Assembly: GCA_029256185.1 (NCBI GenBank)
Contig: JAQSYI010000004.1
Coordinates: forward strand, 1 to 64,000
Direction of reading: 5' to 3'
Origin: Paenibacillaceae bacterium
Lineage (GTDB): Bacteria; Bacillota; Bacilli; Paenibacillales; NBRC-103111
DNA: 64,000 nt
The position numbers were made by a program, and so were the translations under genes. The notes below the pieces were generated by a model, which saw only the letters and a list, made by a program, of their open reading frames with translations, ran no database searches and had not been told where the DNA came from. Shown here one piece after another: positions 48,195-57,886 of the stretch (positions are counted from its first letter, which is position 1; every line of letters starts with the position of its first letter).

Positions 48195-49352
48195 GTGAAC
48201 GGGTCAAAACGGATACTTGCGGCTGCCGCCCCAAGCGGCTTGCTCGCCGCAAACGCCGCTTACGCGGCTGAAGGAGCCTCGAATGCTTCCGCTGCAATGC
48301 CATGGTATACATGGACGCTGCTTCTGGCTTGCGCTGTATGCGCGGCGCTCACGGTATGGTATTGGTCATTGCCTAACCGCAAGGAAGCCCGCAGGCTCAA
48401 GGCAGCAGCGCTTCTGGCCGGAACAGCCGCGGTGCTGATGGGCGCATTCAATGCTTCGGGCATGTGGGAGACGGAGCAGAAAAGCCAGAGCATCAATCTG
48501 GTCCAAGTGTACGGCATGGAATACAGACAACAAGATGATGGACAGATTATGGTGGCGACACATGAAGGCATCCAATGGTTTGATACCGGAAGCCTTAGCT
48601 GGAAGCCGGGAGTCGGGGAACGTCACGATTATATTGCTTTTGCGCCTTTTGAGGGCGGTTTTTACGGGAGCGGCCGTCCGGGGCCGGGTTCCAAGCTGCT
48701 GAACCCGCTGGGGTTGGTCAAGAGCACCGATGAGGGAAAAACCATCGAGGTGCTTGATTTGGGGGGCAAAGCCAGTTTTACGTTAATGGCTGCTTCTTAC
48801 CGCAAGCCAATCCTGTACGGCTATATGAATGAGCCTAATGAGGCTTTCCGGCAGCCCGGACTGTACTATACGCCAGATGAGGGGAAGAATTGGACGAGAT
48901 GCGCCATGAACGGTTTTGCGGGCGATCCCACAGCTCTTGCTGTGGACCCGGACAACAGTGATCTGGTGGCCATTGGCACCCGTGACGGTCTGTTCCTATC
49001 CAGAAACAAGGGTGAATCCTTCGTCGAGCTCCTTCCTGACACGGGCATCTCCGCTCTTGTGTTCGACAGGGACGGAAGGATGGCCGTGGGCGGGTTCAAG
49101 GTCAAGCCATCGCTCCTCCAGCTTGACCGGGATGGTGCGCTTATTGAAGAAATCCCATTGCCGGAGCTGAAGGAGGATGCGATTGCGCATATCGCCCACA
49201 ATCCGGAAAAACCCGCGGAGCGGATTATCAGCACCTATGAGCACGATGTGTATTTTACCTCCGATGGAGGAAGCACTTGGCATCAGGTGGCTGCGGGCGG
49301 CAAAACCAAGCCGGAGCCTGAGGTTGCTCCCCGTGAGGGCAAAAAAAGCTGA
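48195..49352 (+). CDS. Exported BNR/sortilin-like beta-propeller protein (F510_1955-like)
   Basis: A 385-residue membrane protein. It has a signal-like N-terminus (about 1-27, AANAAYA), a second and a third hydrophobic segment (about 40-90), and a beta-propeller of BNR type with repeats such as GLVKSTDEGKTIEVLD, YYTPDEGKNWTR, DGLFLSRNKGESFVEL and VYFTSDGGSTWHQV. Relatives are annotated as F510_1955 family glycosylhydrolases; I see no catalytic residues that prove this. GTG 48195 is chosen for AGGAAGG (48177-48183), 11 bases before it. moeA starts 41 bp downstream. Confidence 0.75.
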   Translation: MNGSKRILAAAAPSGLLAANAAYAAEGASNASAAMPWYTWTLLLACAVCAALTVWYWSLPNRKEARRLKAAALLAGTAAVLMGAFNASGMWETEQKSQSINLVQVYGMEYRQQDDGQIMVATHEGIQWFDTGSLSWKPGVGERHDYIAFAPFEGGFYGSGRPGPGSKLLNPLGLVKSTDEGKTIEVLDLGGKASFTLMAASYRKPILYGYMNEPNEAFRQPGLYYTPDEGKNWTRCAMNGFAGDPTALAVDPDNSDLVAIGTRDGLFLSRNKGESFVELLPDTGISALVFDRDGRMAVGGFKVKPSLLQLDRDGALIEEIPLPELKEDAIAHIAHNPEKPAERIISTYEHDVYFTSDGGSTWHQVAAGGKTKPEPEVAPREGKKS

Positions 49353-49392
49353 AGCCGGCAAGCCAGGCAAGCATAAGGAAAGGGTGGGCAGG

Positions 49393-50652
49393 GTGAAATT
49401 CAACCGTGAGATTGTGGCAGTGCCGGAGGCGGTGCGGCGTGTTATGGAGCGGGCTCAGCCGGGAGTGGCGGAGCAGGTCCCGCTGGAGGAAGCATACGGG
49501 CGCAGGCTTGCCCGCGAACTGTATGCAGAGCAGCCCGTACCCCATTTCCGCCGGTCAGGCATGGACGGATTCGCGCTGCGCTCGGCGGACACGGCCGGCT
49601 CTTCGCCGGAGCATCCGGTCCGCCTGGAAGTGGCTGCCGCGATTCCCTGCGGCTCGGTGATGGAGAGGCCTCTCCTGCCGGGGCAGGCGGCCCGGATCAT
49701 GACCGGAGCGGCCGTTCCCGATGAGGCCGACGCGGTTATTATGCTGGAGCTCACCGGAACCGTGGAGGAGAATGGCCGCACCTTCGCAGAAATCAGACGG
49801 GAGACGGCTCCCGGAGCCAATATATCGGAAGTGGGTCTGGAGGTGCGTCAGGGTGAGCTTCTGCTCACGCAGGGGCGGCTGATCGGTCCAGGCGAGTCGG
49901 CGCTGCTGGCCATGTTTGGCGTGTCTGAGGCGGCGGTGTACAATCGTCCGAGGGTTGCTGTATTCGCCACGGGATCAGAGCTTCTGCGGGTGGATGAGGA
50001 GCTTGTGCCCGGGAGAATCCGCAACAGCAACGGCTATATGCTGGCAGCGCAGGTCAGACAGACGGGAGCGGTTCCGGTTATGATGGAATCCATTCCCGAC
50101 GATGTGGCATTGGCCAAGCAGGCTATAGTTGCCGCCATGAATGAATATGATGCTGTGATTACTACAGGAGGAGTATCCGTAGGGGATTACGATATCCTGT
50201 ATGACCTTACCAGCAGTTGGGACGGGGAGCTGCTGTTCAACAAAGTGGCTATGCGCCCCGGCAGTCCTACCACGGTTGCGGTCCGGGAGGGCAAGCTGCT
50301 GTTTGCCCTGTCCGGCAATCCGGGAGCCTGCTTCGTGGGCTTTGAGCTGTTTGCCAGGCCGGCGCTTACGGCCATGCAAGGATCGGCTGAGCCGTTTATT
50401 GCAGGATACACAGCGGTGCTGGAGGAAGATTACCGCAAGACAGACAAGTTCGCCAGGTACCTGCGCGGCGTCCGGCGGGTCTCCCCGGAGGGAACTGTCT
50501 ATGCCAAGCCGGTGGGGATAGATGCCTCCAGCATTACGGTGTCCATCCGGGACGCGGACTGCCTGATCGTGGTTCCGCCCGGCACAGAGCCGCTTCAACG
50601 GGGAGACAGAGTGACCGTGCTGCCCTTGACTGGCGGGGGAGGCGATCTGTGA
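49393..50652 (+). CDS. moeA: Molybdopterin molybdenumtransferase
   Basis: A 419-residue MoeA protein that inserts molybdate into adenylated molybdopterin in the cytoplasm. Seen: FRRSGMDGFALRSADT, RIMTGAAVPDEADAVIMLE, VFATGSELL, GRIRNSNGYML, ITTGGVSVGDYD, NKVAMRPGSPTTVA and FALSGNPGACFVGFE. Length is normal. The start GTG 49393 has AAGGAAAGG about 9 bases upstream. It overlaps mobB by four bases (GTGA). The other molybdenum cofactor genes (moaA, moaC, moaD, moaE, mogA) are not in the window. Confidence 0.95.
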   Translation: MKFNREIVAVPEAVRRVMERAQPGVAEQVPLEEAYGRRLARELYAEQPVPHFRRSGMDGFALRSADTAGSSPEHPVRLEVAAAIPCGSVMERPLLPGQAARIMTGAAVPDEADAVIMLELTGTVEENGRTFAEIRRETAPGANISEVGLEVRQGELLLTQGRLIGPGESALLAMFGVSEAAVYNRPRVAVFATGSELLRVDEELVPGRIRNSNGYMLAAQVRQTGAVPVMMESIPDDVALAKQAIVAAMNEYDAVITTGGVSVGDYDILYDLTSSWDGELLFNKVAMRPGSPTTVAVREGKLLFALSGNPGACFVGFELFARPALTAMQGSAEPFIAGYTAVLEEDYRKTDKFARYLRGVRRVSPEGTVYAKPVGIDASSITVSIRDADCLIVVPPGTEPLQRGDRVTVLPLTGGGGDL

Positions 50653-51155
50653 GCGGCAGAGGACCGGCAGTCATTCAGGTTGTGGGCTTGAAGAACGCAG
50701 GCAAAACCACATTGGTCTGCAAGCTGGTGGAGCTGCTGGACGGCCTGGGCTACCAGGTAGGCACCATCAAGCATGACGCCCACCGCTTCCAGATGGATCA
50801 TGAGGGCAAGGACACGTGGCGGCACAGGGAGGCGGGCGCCCGCATGGTGGCCATCTCCTCCGAGCTGGAGGGGCAAACCTGCTACATCGAGCAGCGCTAC
50901 ACCTCCCTTGCGGATATGCTTGCGCGGATGAACGGAATGGACTTCGTCATTGTCGAAGGCTTCAAGTCGGAGGAATACCCCAAGCTGGCGGTTATCCGCC
51001 ATCCTGAGCAATTGGAGCTGCTTGGCCGCGTGTCGCCGCTTCTTGCAGTGGCTTCCTGGCTCCCGGAGGCGGAGGTCCGGCACGCGGTTCCGGCAGGTAT
51101 TCCCGTATGTCATATCGATGACGCCGAGGGGATGCTGCGGTTGGTGCTGGCTTGA
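50649..51155 (+). CDS. mobB: Molybdopterin-guanine dinucleotide biosynthesis protein MobB
   Basis: A 168-residue GTPase adaptor that helps MobA attach GMP to molybdenum cofactor. Seen: P-loop VVGLKNAGKTTL, GTIKHDAHRFQMDHEGKDTWRHREAGA when joined (the family KHD..H motif), VIVEGFKSEEYPKL and the C-terminal DDAEGMLRL. It starts with GTG inside the stop of moeA, so the pair is translationally coupled. A terminator follows. Confidence 0.95.
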   Translation: MSGRGPAVIQVVGLKNAGKTTLVCKLVELLDGLGYQVGTIKHDAHRFQMDHEGKDTWRHREAGARMVAISSELEGQTCYIEQRYTSLADMLARMNGMDFVIVEGFKSEEYPKLAVIRHPEQLELLGRVSPLLAVASWLPEAEVRHAVPAGIPVCHIDDAEGMLRLVLA

Positions 51156-51257
51156 GTCAAGCGGGAATCGGCGGGCTACGTGCATACTGTAATTTTGGGT
51201 ACTACTGATGTTGGGAAGAACAGAGACAACCGGGTAAGATAAGCCTATAGGATACCG

Positions 51258-51282
51258 TGTCCGCTTTCGGGCGGGCATTTTT
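51258..51282 (+). terminator. Terminator of moeA-mobB
   Basis: TGTCCGC (51258-51264) pairs with GCGGGCA (51271-51277), one G-U, followed by TTTTT. The gene-free stretch 51156-51485 otherwise holds the tRNA promoter and a GC-rich segment near 51318-51400 with CTGGTCC/GGACCGG pairing of unknown meaning. Confidence 0.8.
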
Positions 51283-51433
51283 AACGATTTATCCACTCAC
51301 AGAGGAAAAATAAATTCTGGTCCACCGGAAGGTGCAGGAGCCAGCGCCCGCGGACTGCGCGTCGCATTTGTGCTGGAATCGGCGCGGACCGGGGGACCGG
51401 CAGTGTGCCGAGAAAAATATCTGCAAAACGGTG

Positions 51434-51462
51434 TTGCATTACAGAATCAATCGTGCTATTAT
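51434..51462 (+). promoter_or_regulatory. Promoter of tRNA-Lys
   Basis: TTGCAT (51434-51439), 17 bp, TATTAT (51457-51462), about 24 bases before the tRNA. Confidence 0.65.
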
Positions 51463-51485
51463 AAATGAGGCCGAAAGAGGCACGC

Positions 51486-51557
51486 AGGTCCGTAGCTCAA
51501 TGGCAGAGCAACCGACTCTTAATCGGTAGGTTGTGGGTTCGACCCCCACCGGGCCTA
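51486..51557 (+). tRNA. tRNA-Lys (anticodon CTT)
   Basis: A 72-nt cloverleaf. Acceptor AGGTCCG pairs with CGGGCCT (one G-U), D stem GCTC/GAGC, anticodon stem ACCGA/TCGGT with loop CTCTTAA giving anticodon CTT, T arm GTGGG-TTCGACC-CCCAC, discriminator A. CCA is not encoded. It reads AAG codons. No direct repeat of its 3' end is seen, so there is no sign of an integrated element at this tRNA. Confidence 0.96.
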
Positions 51558-51566
51558 TACAGCAAT

Positions 51567-51607
51567 AAAAAGAAACAAGCTCCCTTCATGGGGGCTTGTT
51601 TCTTTTT
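51567..51607 (+). terminator. Terminator after tRNA-Lys
   Basis: An 18-base arm (51567-51584) pairs with 51590-51607, A-rich outside and ending in TTTCTTTTT. Confidence 0.9.
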
Positions 51608-51760
51608 ATAAACGAACACCGGCTTTCCAGCCGCGTGCACATACTCCAAAGCACGGCAGGATTGTTTGAAATCGGATTATGGATGTGCCGACAGACGGAT
51701 TTGAAGCCTGATGAGACGAAATTGCAGCCCCTTCCGGCTGTTGCCCTGCGGTAAAGCATA

Positions 51761-51794
51761 GTACAATGGACATAACGGTACAATAGAGGTAACG
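51761..51794 (+). promoter_or_regulatory. Tandem 17-bp repeat ahead of the AraC sensor gene
   Basis: Two adjacent 17-bp units, GTACAATGGACATAACG and GTACAATAGAGGTAACG, match at 14 of 17 positions. Each contains a TACAAT that could serve as -10. Direct 17-bp half-sites are typical of AraC-family binding. The rest of 51608-51995 shows no gene. Confidence 0.45.
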
Positions 51795-51995
51795 TCAAAA
51801 TACAACCGCAGATGCAGCAGCCCGTGCCGGAGCCTCCACGACGATGAGGGCGGCATCCGGCAGAGCCAAGGCCAACGGTTTGTGCAACCGCTTTCCTTTC
51901 CGCTTCAGGATCTCTCGGGAGCCAGGGGGGCATCGGGCGGACCGGCGGCGCATAGGGCGGCTGTTATTCAGGGCATCAAGGAGAGGAAGTCTGGG

Positions 51996-54284
51996 ATGGC
52001 AACGACAGCGGCTAAAAGCAGAATCAGGCAGTGGACTTTTTTTCAGCGCATCTTTCTTTCCTTCGTATTGGTAGTGACTCTCACCAACATTGTTCTTACT
52101 TCTACTATATATATGAATGTAAAAAGAAACTCCATGGAGATGGTGCAGAAGTACACCATCGAGGAGCTGTCGCAAATCAGCTACAGCACCAGCTTCATGT
52201 TCGAGGCCGCCAAGCTGACCCTGCTCCAGTTGTATGGAAATCCATCGGCTATCAAACTGATGAACGCCATTGACCTCTCCGAACTGGAGGCGGGCGATCT
52301 GCTCCGTCAGGTCGGGGTAGTGAATATTAATGTTCCTTTCGTGAACTCCATCTATATCTTTAACAGGGCTGCAGGCAAAATGTATTATGACGGCAAGGCG
52401 TTCCCCGTGGACACCTTCCCTGACCGGGACATGATCAACCGGCTGGATAACCGCGGCAGCATCCGCAATCTGCAGCCTCTGGCGCGCCAGATTCCCAATC
52501 CCTCCCGTTATATCGGAGTCAGCCCGGAGTCAGCCGAGCTGGTGGATGTGTACTCCTTCCTCTTCTCCGACAGCTATACGGCACAGATAGACAGCGCCAT
52601 TATCCTGAATGTCTCCCAGGAATGGATGAAGCATACCATTGAATCCATGAACCCGGAGATCAGCAGCGAAACGGTAATCGCCGACTCCGACGGGACTGTC
52701 ATGCTGAGCAATGTTCATTCCGGCTATCTGGAGAACATCAACAACCAAGCGGACTTCAGTGAAATCCTGAATGATCCCGCGCCGTCCGGCTATGCCCTGC
52801 GGACCATTCAGGGGCATAAGTATCTGGTGACTTATGTGACAGTGGCTCCTCTGGACTGGACCTATATCCGGCTCACCCCGTATGAGGCTATAACCGGCCA
52901 GATCAGCCAGATCATGATCACCACTCTGGTGATCTTCATCGCCGTTACGGTGCTGTCCGTCTTGTCTGTCATGCTCCTGTCCAAGTCGGTGAACGGGTTC
53001 GTGAACCGCAAGCTAAGCGATGTGGAGAAGAAATACGCCGCGGAGAAGAAAACCGGCTACGAGAAAAAACAGCAATTCCTGCGGCTGCTTGCCACCAGAG
53101 GCGTGGAGGAGACACGGCTTGCGGATGACCTGTCCCGCTACAAAATCCAGTTCAGCCCTGATCCCAGCTTCATGGTCATGATGCTCCGGGTGGACGGCTA
53201 CAAAGCCTACTGCGCCAAATATACGCCGGAGGACCGGAAGCTGCTGGCCTATGGCGTGATGAACATTGCCGGAGAACTGACAGGCTCCCTCTTCACCCAT
53301 GAAGCGGTTGATCTGGAGGATGGCTATATTGCGATTATCTTTCATGTGGACCGGCAGCAGGATGAAGCCTTCACGATTAAGCTGGAGGAACTGGCGCTGC
53401 AGATCCAGGATAAGGTGAATCATTTCTTGGGTGTGTCCTGTTCCGCGGCTCTGGGCGATATGCAGGAGGAACTGGGTGATATCCCGGACAGTGTGGCCGA
53501 ATGCAGAGAAGCGCTGGATTACAAGCTGTTCGACGGTCCCCGCGCCATTCTCTATACTTCACGGATCAAAGAGATAAAACGGAAAAGCCATGTTTTCCCC
53601 GAGGAGGACATGGAGACGCTGGTAGAGCATATCTGGGCGGGAGAGAAGGAGAATGCCTCAGTCTGCTGCCGTCAGATTGTGGAGAGCACACGCGGGTATT
53701 CCATAGCCAGCCTGCAAACCACCGTTCTCCAACTGGTGATCCGGCTGAAGGATTCTCTGCAGAAAGTCACCCTGCTGGCTGAAGAAGTACACTATGACGG
53801 TGTCATCTCCGTTGCGACCCATGTGATCCGCTGCGAAACGCTGGAGGAGATCCATGCCCGGCTGGAATCCCTTCTGACGGAAATATTCGACGTGCTCTCC
53901 CGCTCACGGGAAGCTGTCAAGCGGCATGAGCGGTACAGCGGCATCCTGGAGCAGGTGAGCGGACTGATTGCCGAACAATTCGCCGATCCCAATCTTAATC
54001 CGGAGCTGTTGGCGGAGAGACTGGGACTTTCGGCCAAATACTTGCGCACCCTATACAAGAAAGCCTCCGGGGAAACCCTGGGCGAAGCCATCAATCATTA
54101 CCGCATGGAGCATTCGAGAGCGCTGCTTGCCCAGACGGAGGCCTCCGTGCAGGAGATTGCGCTGCAATGCGGCTATGCCAACAGCAACTATTTCTACACC
54201 CTGTTCAAAAAGTACAATGCCATGACCCCGAATGAATTCCGCAATGTCGCCTTGCACCGGAATGCAGACGAAGGAAGTGTTTGA
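51996..54284 (+). CDS. Membrane-bound AraC-type transcription regulator (sensor)
   Basis: A 762-residue one-protein sensor-regulator common in Paenibacillus. A first transmembrane helix (about 18-40) leads to an extracytoplasmic Cache-like domain (about 42-305), then a second helix (about 307-330), a cytoplasmic linker of YesN-like, degenerate cyclase-fold character (about 350-640), and a C-terminal double HTH (about 660-755) with LAERLGLSAKYLRTLYKK and IALQCGYANSNYFYTLFKK. It probably senses an external sugar and activates the downstream ABC genes. ATG 51996 has GAGAGG 9 bases upstream. It is followed after 129 bp by the permease genes. Confidence 0.9.
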   Translation: MATTAAKSRIRQWTFFQRIFLSFVLVVTLTNIVLTSTIYMNVKRNSMEMVQKYTIEELSQISYSTSFMFEAAKLTLLQLYGNPSAIKLMNAIDLSELEAGDLLRQVGVVNINVPFVNSIYIFNRAAGKMYYDGKAFPVDTFPDRDMINRLDNRGSIRNLQPLARQIPNPSRYIGVSPESAELVDVYSFLFSDSYTAQIDSAIILNVSQEWMKHTIESMNPEISSETVIADSDGTVMLSNVHSGYLENINNQADFSEILNDPAPSGYALRTIQGHKYLVTYVTVAPLDWTYIRLTPYEAITGQISQIMITTLVIFIAVTVLSVLSVMLLSKSVNGFVNRKLSDVEKKYAAEKKTGYEKKQQFLRLLATRGVEETRLADDLSRYKIQFSPDPSFMVMMLRVDGYKAYCAKYTPEDRKLLAYGVMNIAGELTGSLFTHEAVDLEDGYIAIIFHVDRQQDEAFTIKLEELALQIQDKVNHFLGVSCSAALGDMQEELGDIPDSVAECREALDYKLFDGPRAILYTSRIKEIKRKSHVFPEEDMETLVEHIWAGEKENASVCCRQIVESTRGYSIASLQTTVLQLVIRLKDSLQKVTLLAEEVHYDGVISVATHVIRCETLEEIHARLESLLTEIFDVLSRSREAVKRHERYSGILEQVSGLIAEQFADPNLNPELLAERLGLSAKYLRTLYKKASGETLGEAINHYRMEHSRALLAQTEASVQEIALQCGYANSNYFYTLFKKYNAMTPNEFRNVALHRNADEGSV

Positions 54285-54413
54285 AATCGGAACACAGGGA
54301 GAGGCACAGCCGTTATTGAAGCCGGTTGCGCCGTTCTTGCAGTATCCGTTGCCGCACCGCGTCCCCTATACTAAGGCCAAGCAAGACGAAACCGGGAAAG
54401 CGAGGAACGCGAT

Positions 54414-55337
54414 GTGAAAGCAAAGAACAGAACCCTCAGGCATCTGAAGGAAGACCGGCATCTGATTTACATGTGCCTGCCGGCGGTAATCAAAATTTTT
54501 ATCTTTTCCTACCTGCCCATGTTTGGCGTGATCATGGCATTTAAGGATTACATTCCTGTGAAGGGGATTTTGGGAAGTCCGTGGAACGGGTTGAAGAATT
54601 TTGAATTCTTCTTCAAATCCGTAGACGCCTGGACGATTCTGCGCAACACCATCGGGCTGAACTCCATTATGATTGTCGTGGACTTAATAGCAAGCGTATT
54701 CTTCGCACTGCTGCTCTATGAGATCACCAGCCGCAAGATGCTGAAGGTATACCAGTCGGTGATGTTCTTCCCGTACTTCTTCTCCTGGGTGCTGGTGGGC
54801 CTGATGCTCACGACGATCCTGAATCCCTCCACGGGGATGCTGACCAAGCTGATTACCGACCTTACCGGCAAGGAAGTGGCCTTCTATTCGGAGCCGCTGT
54901 ATTGGCTGATTATTTTGCCGATTGTAAGTATTTGGAAGGGGACAGGTTTCAGCAGCCTGATCTACTACTCCGGCCTGATGAGCATCGACAAGGAGCTGTT
55001 CGAGGCGGCGGAGATCGACGGAGCAACCAAGGTGCAGTCCATCCGTCATATCTCGCTTCCCTTCATGATGCCCATGATCGTCATGCTGACTATTCTGGCC
55101 ATCGGCAAGATTCTCCACGCGGACTTCGGGCTGTTCTATTTCGTGCCCCGCAATGTGTCCGTTCTGTATCCGGTTACGGATGTGCTGGATACGTATGTAT
55201 TCCGTGCCTTGTCCGTCAACGGTGACTTTGGGATGAGCGCGGCGGTGGGGCTGTTCCAGGCGATTGTCGGTTTCATCCTGATACTCAGCACCAATAAGCT
55301 GTCCAAAATGTACAACCGTGAATACGGTTTATTCTAG
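54414..55337 (+). CDS. Sugar ABC transporter permease, LplB type
   Basis: A 307-residue inner membrane permease with six transmembrane helices. Seen: LPAVIKIFIFSYLPMFGVIMAFKDY at the start (when joined), the EAA loop EAAEIDGATKVQSIRHISLP, and the end KLSKMYNREYGLF, all typical of LplB/YtcP-like transporters for complex oligosaccharides. No ATPase gene is in the operon; such systems share a multi-sugar ATPase (MsmX). The GTG start has GAGGA 7 bases upstream. Confidence 0.93.
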   Translation: MKAKNRTLRHLKEDRHLIYMCLPAVIKIFIFSYLPMFGVIMAFKDYIPVKGILGSPWNGLKNFEFFFKSVDAWTILRNTIGLNSIMIVVDLIASVFFALLLYEITSRKMLKVYQSVMFFPYFFSWVLVGLMLTTILNPSTGMLTKLITDLTGKEVAFYSEPLYWLIILPIVSIWKGTGFSSLIYYSGLMSIDKELFEAAEIDGATKVQSIRHISLPFMMPMIVMLTILAIGKILHADFGLFYFVPRNVSVLYPVTDVLDTYVFRALSVNGDFGMSAAVGLFQAIVGFILILSTNKLSKMYNREYGLF

Positions 55338-55357
55338 AGAGAAAGGAGCAATAGACC

Positions 55358-56242
55358 GTGAGAAAAGAAACTGTTATCCTGCAAACGTTCGCCAATGCTT
55401 GTCTGATTATTTTTTGCGCCATGTGCCTGCTGCCTATGGTGTTGACCGTTGCCGTATCCGTGACGGACGGCTCCACGATCCAGACCTACGGCTACAGACT
55501 GATTCCGGCGGTATTTTCCTGGGACGCTTACCGGTACATCTTCCAAGACGCGAGCACCTTGATTTCCGGATACAAAAATTCCATTATTATCGTGGTGTGC
55601 GGAACGCTGCTCAATCTGTTCGTCACCTCCATGATCGCGTATCCGCTGGCCAGGCGGGATTTCCGCTTTCGCGGCATTATCGCTTTCTTCATCTTCTTCA
55701 CCATGATTTTCAGCGGAGGCATGGTTCCGTTCTATATCCTGATTGTCCAGTATCTGCATTGGAAGAACTCCCTGCTGGCCTTGATCATTCCTTCCATCGC
55801 CGCCCCTTTCCAGATCTTCTTGCTGCGGGTATTCTTCCAGGATATCCCTCCGGCTCTGGTGGAGTCGGCCAAGATAGACGGGGCCTCGGACTTCCGGACC
55901 TACCGGAGCATTATTCTTCCGTTGTCGAAGCCGGCGCTGGCTACCTTGGCCCTGATGATGACCCTGGGCTACTGGAACGAAGCGATTCACGCCATGCTGT
56001 TTATTGACAAGTCCAACCTGTTCCCGATTCAGCTGATTCTAAAGAACATTACCACCTTCATCCAGCAGGTGAAGAGCGGAGCCATCGATCCAAGCGGTCT
56101 GCCTGTCGATCCTGCGGAGGTTCCCTCCGACTCCATTATGTATGCCATGATGGTGATGACCTCGCTGCCGGTTATGTTCGTGTTTGCCTTCCTGCAGAAG
56201 TATTTCGTCAAGGGCATGACCATCGGAGCGGTCAAGGGATAG
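55358..56242 (+). CDS. Sugar ABC transporter permease, LplC type
   Basis: A 294-residue permease with six helices and the EAA motif VESAKIDGASDFRTYRSIILP. Seen also: GMVPFYILIVQYLHWKNSLLALIIP (when joined) and the C-terminal FLQKYFVKGMTIGAVKG that defines LplC/YtcP-like subunits. It pairs with the upstream permease; the gap is 20 bp with AAAGGAG 9 bases before GTG 55358. Confidence 0.94.
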   Translation: MRKETVILQTFANACLIIFCAMCLLPMVLTVAVSVTDGSTIQTYGYRLIPAVFSWDAYRYIFQDASTLISGYKNSIIIVVCGTLLNLFVTSMIAYPLARRDFRFRGIIAFFIFFTMIFSGGMVPFYILIVQYLHWKNSLLALIIPSIAAPFQIFLLRVFFQDIPPALVESAKIDGASDFRTYRSIILPLSKPALATLALMMTLGYWNEAIHAMLFIDKSNLFPIQLILKNITTFIQQVKSGAIDPSGLPVDPAEVPSDSIMYAMMVMTSLPVMFVFAFLQKYFVKGMTIGAVKG

Positions 56243-56322
56243 GATGCCGGTGATTCCAGGCTCAGTCCTGACGGACTGTCCTGAACACATAAAACAGATT
56301 AAGAAGAGAGGTCGGTCGGCTT

Positions 56323-57873
56323 ATGAAGAGAAATGCAAGGCTGAAATGGATGGTTATGCTCATGGGCATGATGCTGCTTGCGCTGGTATTCACCGCTTGC
56401 GGCAAGGACGGGGAGGGAACGTTGGGGGCGGATACGGCTTCCCCTGCTGCAACCGGTCAGGCGAGCACCGAGCCTGAGAAGCTGGCTCCGGTCAAGCTGA
56501 AGTATTATTATTACGGCGGAGTGAATGCAGGGGATCAGACGGTATTCGATAAAATCAACGAGATTGTGAAGCAGAAGATCAACGCCACGGTAGAATTCAT
56601 CAAGATTCCCAACAACGGGGATTACACGCAGAAAATGACCATTATGGTTAACGCCCAGGAGGAATTCGATCTGGCGTTTACCTCCCCTGACTATCTGAAC
56701 TATTTTGATCATGCGGCCAAGGGCTCCTTCGTGGATCTGACCCAACTGCTGCCCAAGTATGCGCCGAAAACGTATGCGTTGTTCAAGCCGGAAATTTGGA
56801 ACGCCGCCAAGGTCAACGGCAAAATATATGCCAGCATCAACCAGCAGATTTTTGCCCGTCAGGCCGGTTACAATATTTCCAAGCCGCTGGCGGACAAATA
56901 CGGCTTTGATCCCAAGGGCGTAACCAAGCTGTCCGATCTGCAGCCCTTCCTGGAAAAGGTGAAGGCGGGCGAGCCGGCCGATGCGACAGACCAACTGTTT
57001 AATGCCAGCATCAACAGCCATGTGTTCAGCTATCTATACCCTTCCTACCAGTGGGAAACCATCGGCGGAACCAATGTGCCGGGGGTGGCCAGCTCAGTTG
57101 CCGACAAGCCTGTGGTATTCAATGAGTATGACACACCGGAGTTCAAGGAGTATGTCATGACCCGCAAGGACTTCCAGGCCAAGGGTCTGATTGCCAAGGA
57201 TGTCCTGACCAGACCTACCTTTGACAGCTCCAAGTACGCTGCTGCAACCACAGCCACTCTCATGCCGGGTATTGAAGCAACGCTGAAGGTTACGCACAAG
57301 GGGGAACGGTACGTTATTCCCCTGGGCCAGCCTATGCTGACCACCTACAATGCTATCGCCACTATGACTGCAGTTTCCTCCACCTCGAAGAATCCGGAGC
57401 GGGCGGTGATGTTCCTCGAATTGCTCAACACGGACAAGGACGTGTACAATCTGCTGACATGGGGCATCGAAGGCGTGGACTACAAGAAGATCGGGGATAA
57501 CCGGGTAGAGACATTGCCTGACGCCAAGTACAAGAGCAGCACCGGCTGGATGTTCGGCAACCAGTTCAATTCCTTCGTAAGCGGAACCCAGACCGACGAT
57601 GTATGGGAGCAAACCAAGAAGCTGAACGATTCGGCGACTGTGTCCAAAATTTTCGGCTTCAACTTCACGCCGGACAGCGTGAAGACGGAGATTGCCAACT
57701 GCTCGGCCATTGTCAATGAATACCGGGCCAACTTCAACGGAGGGATGTATGGCAATGCCACGGAGAGCAAGCTTGCCGAATACCTTGCCAAGCTGAAGAC
57801 GGCGGGTCTGGACAAAATTATTGCCGAGAAGCAAAAGCAATTGGACGCCTTCATGGCGACAAAGGCAAAGTAA
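56323..57873 (+). CDS. Extracellular solute-binding lipoprotein
   Basis: A 516-residue substrate-binding protein of the LplA-like group. Signal peptide with lipobox L-V-F-T-A-C (Cys near residue 26), a Thr/Ala/Glu-rich spacer, then the two-lobed binding fold: LKYYYYGGVNAGDQTVFDKI, IPNNGDYTQKMTIMVNAQEEF when joined, TSPDYLNYFDHAAKGSFVDL, and GMYGNATESKLAEYLAKL near the end. It would capture an oligosaccharide for the two permeases. The ligand is unknown; the neighbouring GH31 suggests an alpha-linked sugar. GAGAGG lies 11 bases upstream. Confidence 0.94.
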   Translation: MKRNARLKWMVMLMGMMLLALVFTACGKDGEGTLGADTASPAATGQASTEPEKLAPVKLKYYYYGGVNAGDQTVFDKINEIVKQKINATVEFIKIPNNGDYTQKMTIMVNAQEEFDLAFTSPDYLNYFDHAAKGSFVDLTQLLPKYAPKTYALFKPEIWNAAKVNGKIYASINQQIFARQAGYNISKPLADKYGFDPKGVTKLSDLQPFLEKVKAGEPADATDQLFNASINSHVFSYLYPSYQWETIGGTNVPGVASSVADKPVVFNEYDTPEFKEYVMTRKDFQAKGLIAKDVLTRPTFDSSKYAAATTATLMPGIEATLKVTHKGERYVIPLGQPMLTTYNAIATMTAVSSTSKNPERAVMFLELLNTDKDVYNLLTWGIEGVDYKKIGDNRVETLPDAKYKSSTGWMFGNQFNSFVSGTQTDDVWEQTKKLNDSATVSKIFGFNFTPDSVKTEIANCSAIVNEYRANFNGGMYGNATESKLAEYLAKLKTAGLDKIIAEKQKQLDAFMATKAK

Positions 57874-57886
57874 GGCTTAAGCGAAT

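Noticed and set aside
51486..51557. tRNA-Lys as an integration site for a mobile element
   Set aside because: No integrase gene, no repeated tRNA 3' end and no change in gene content on either side.
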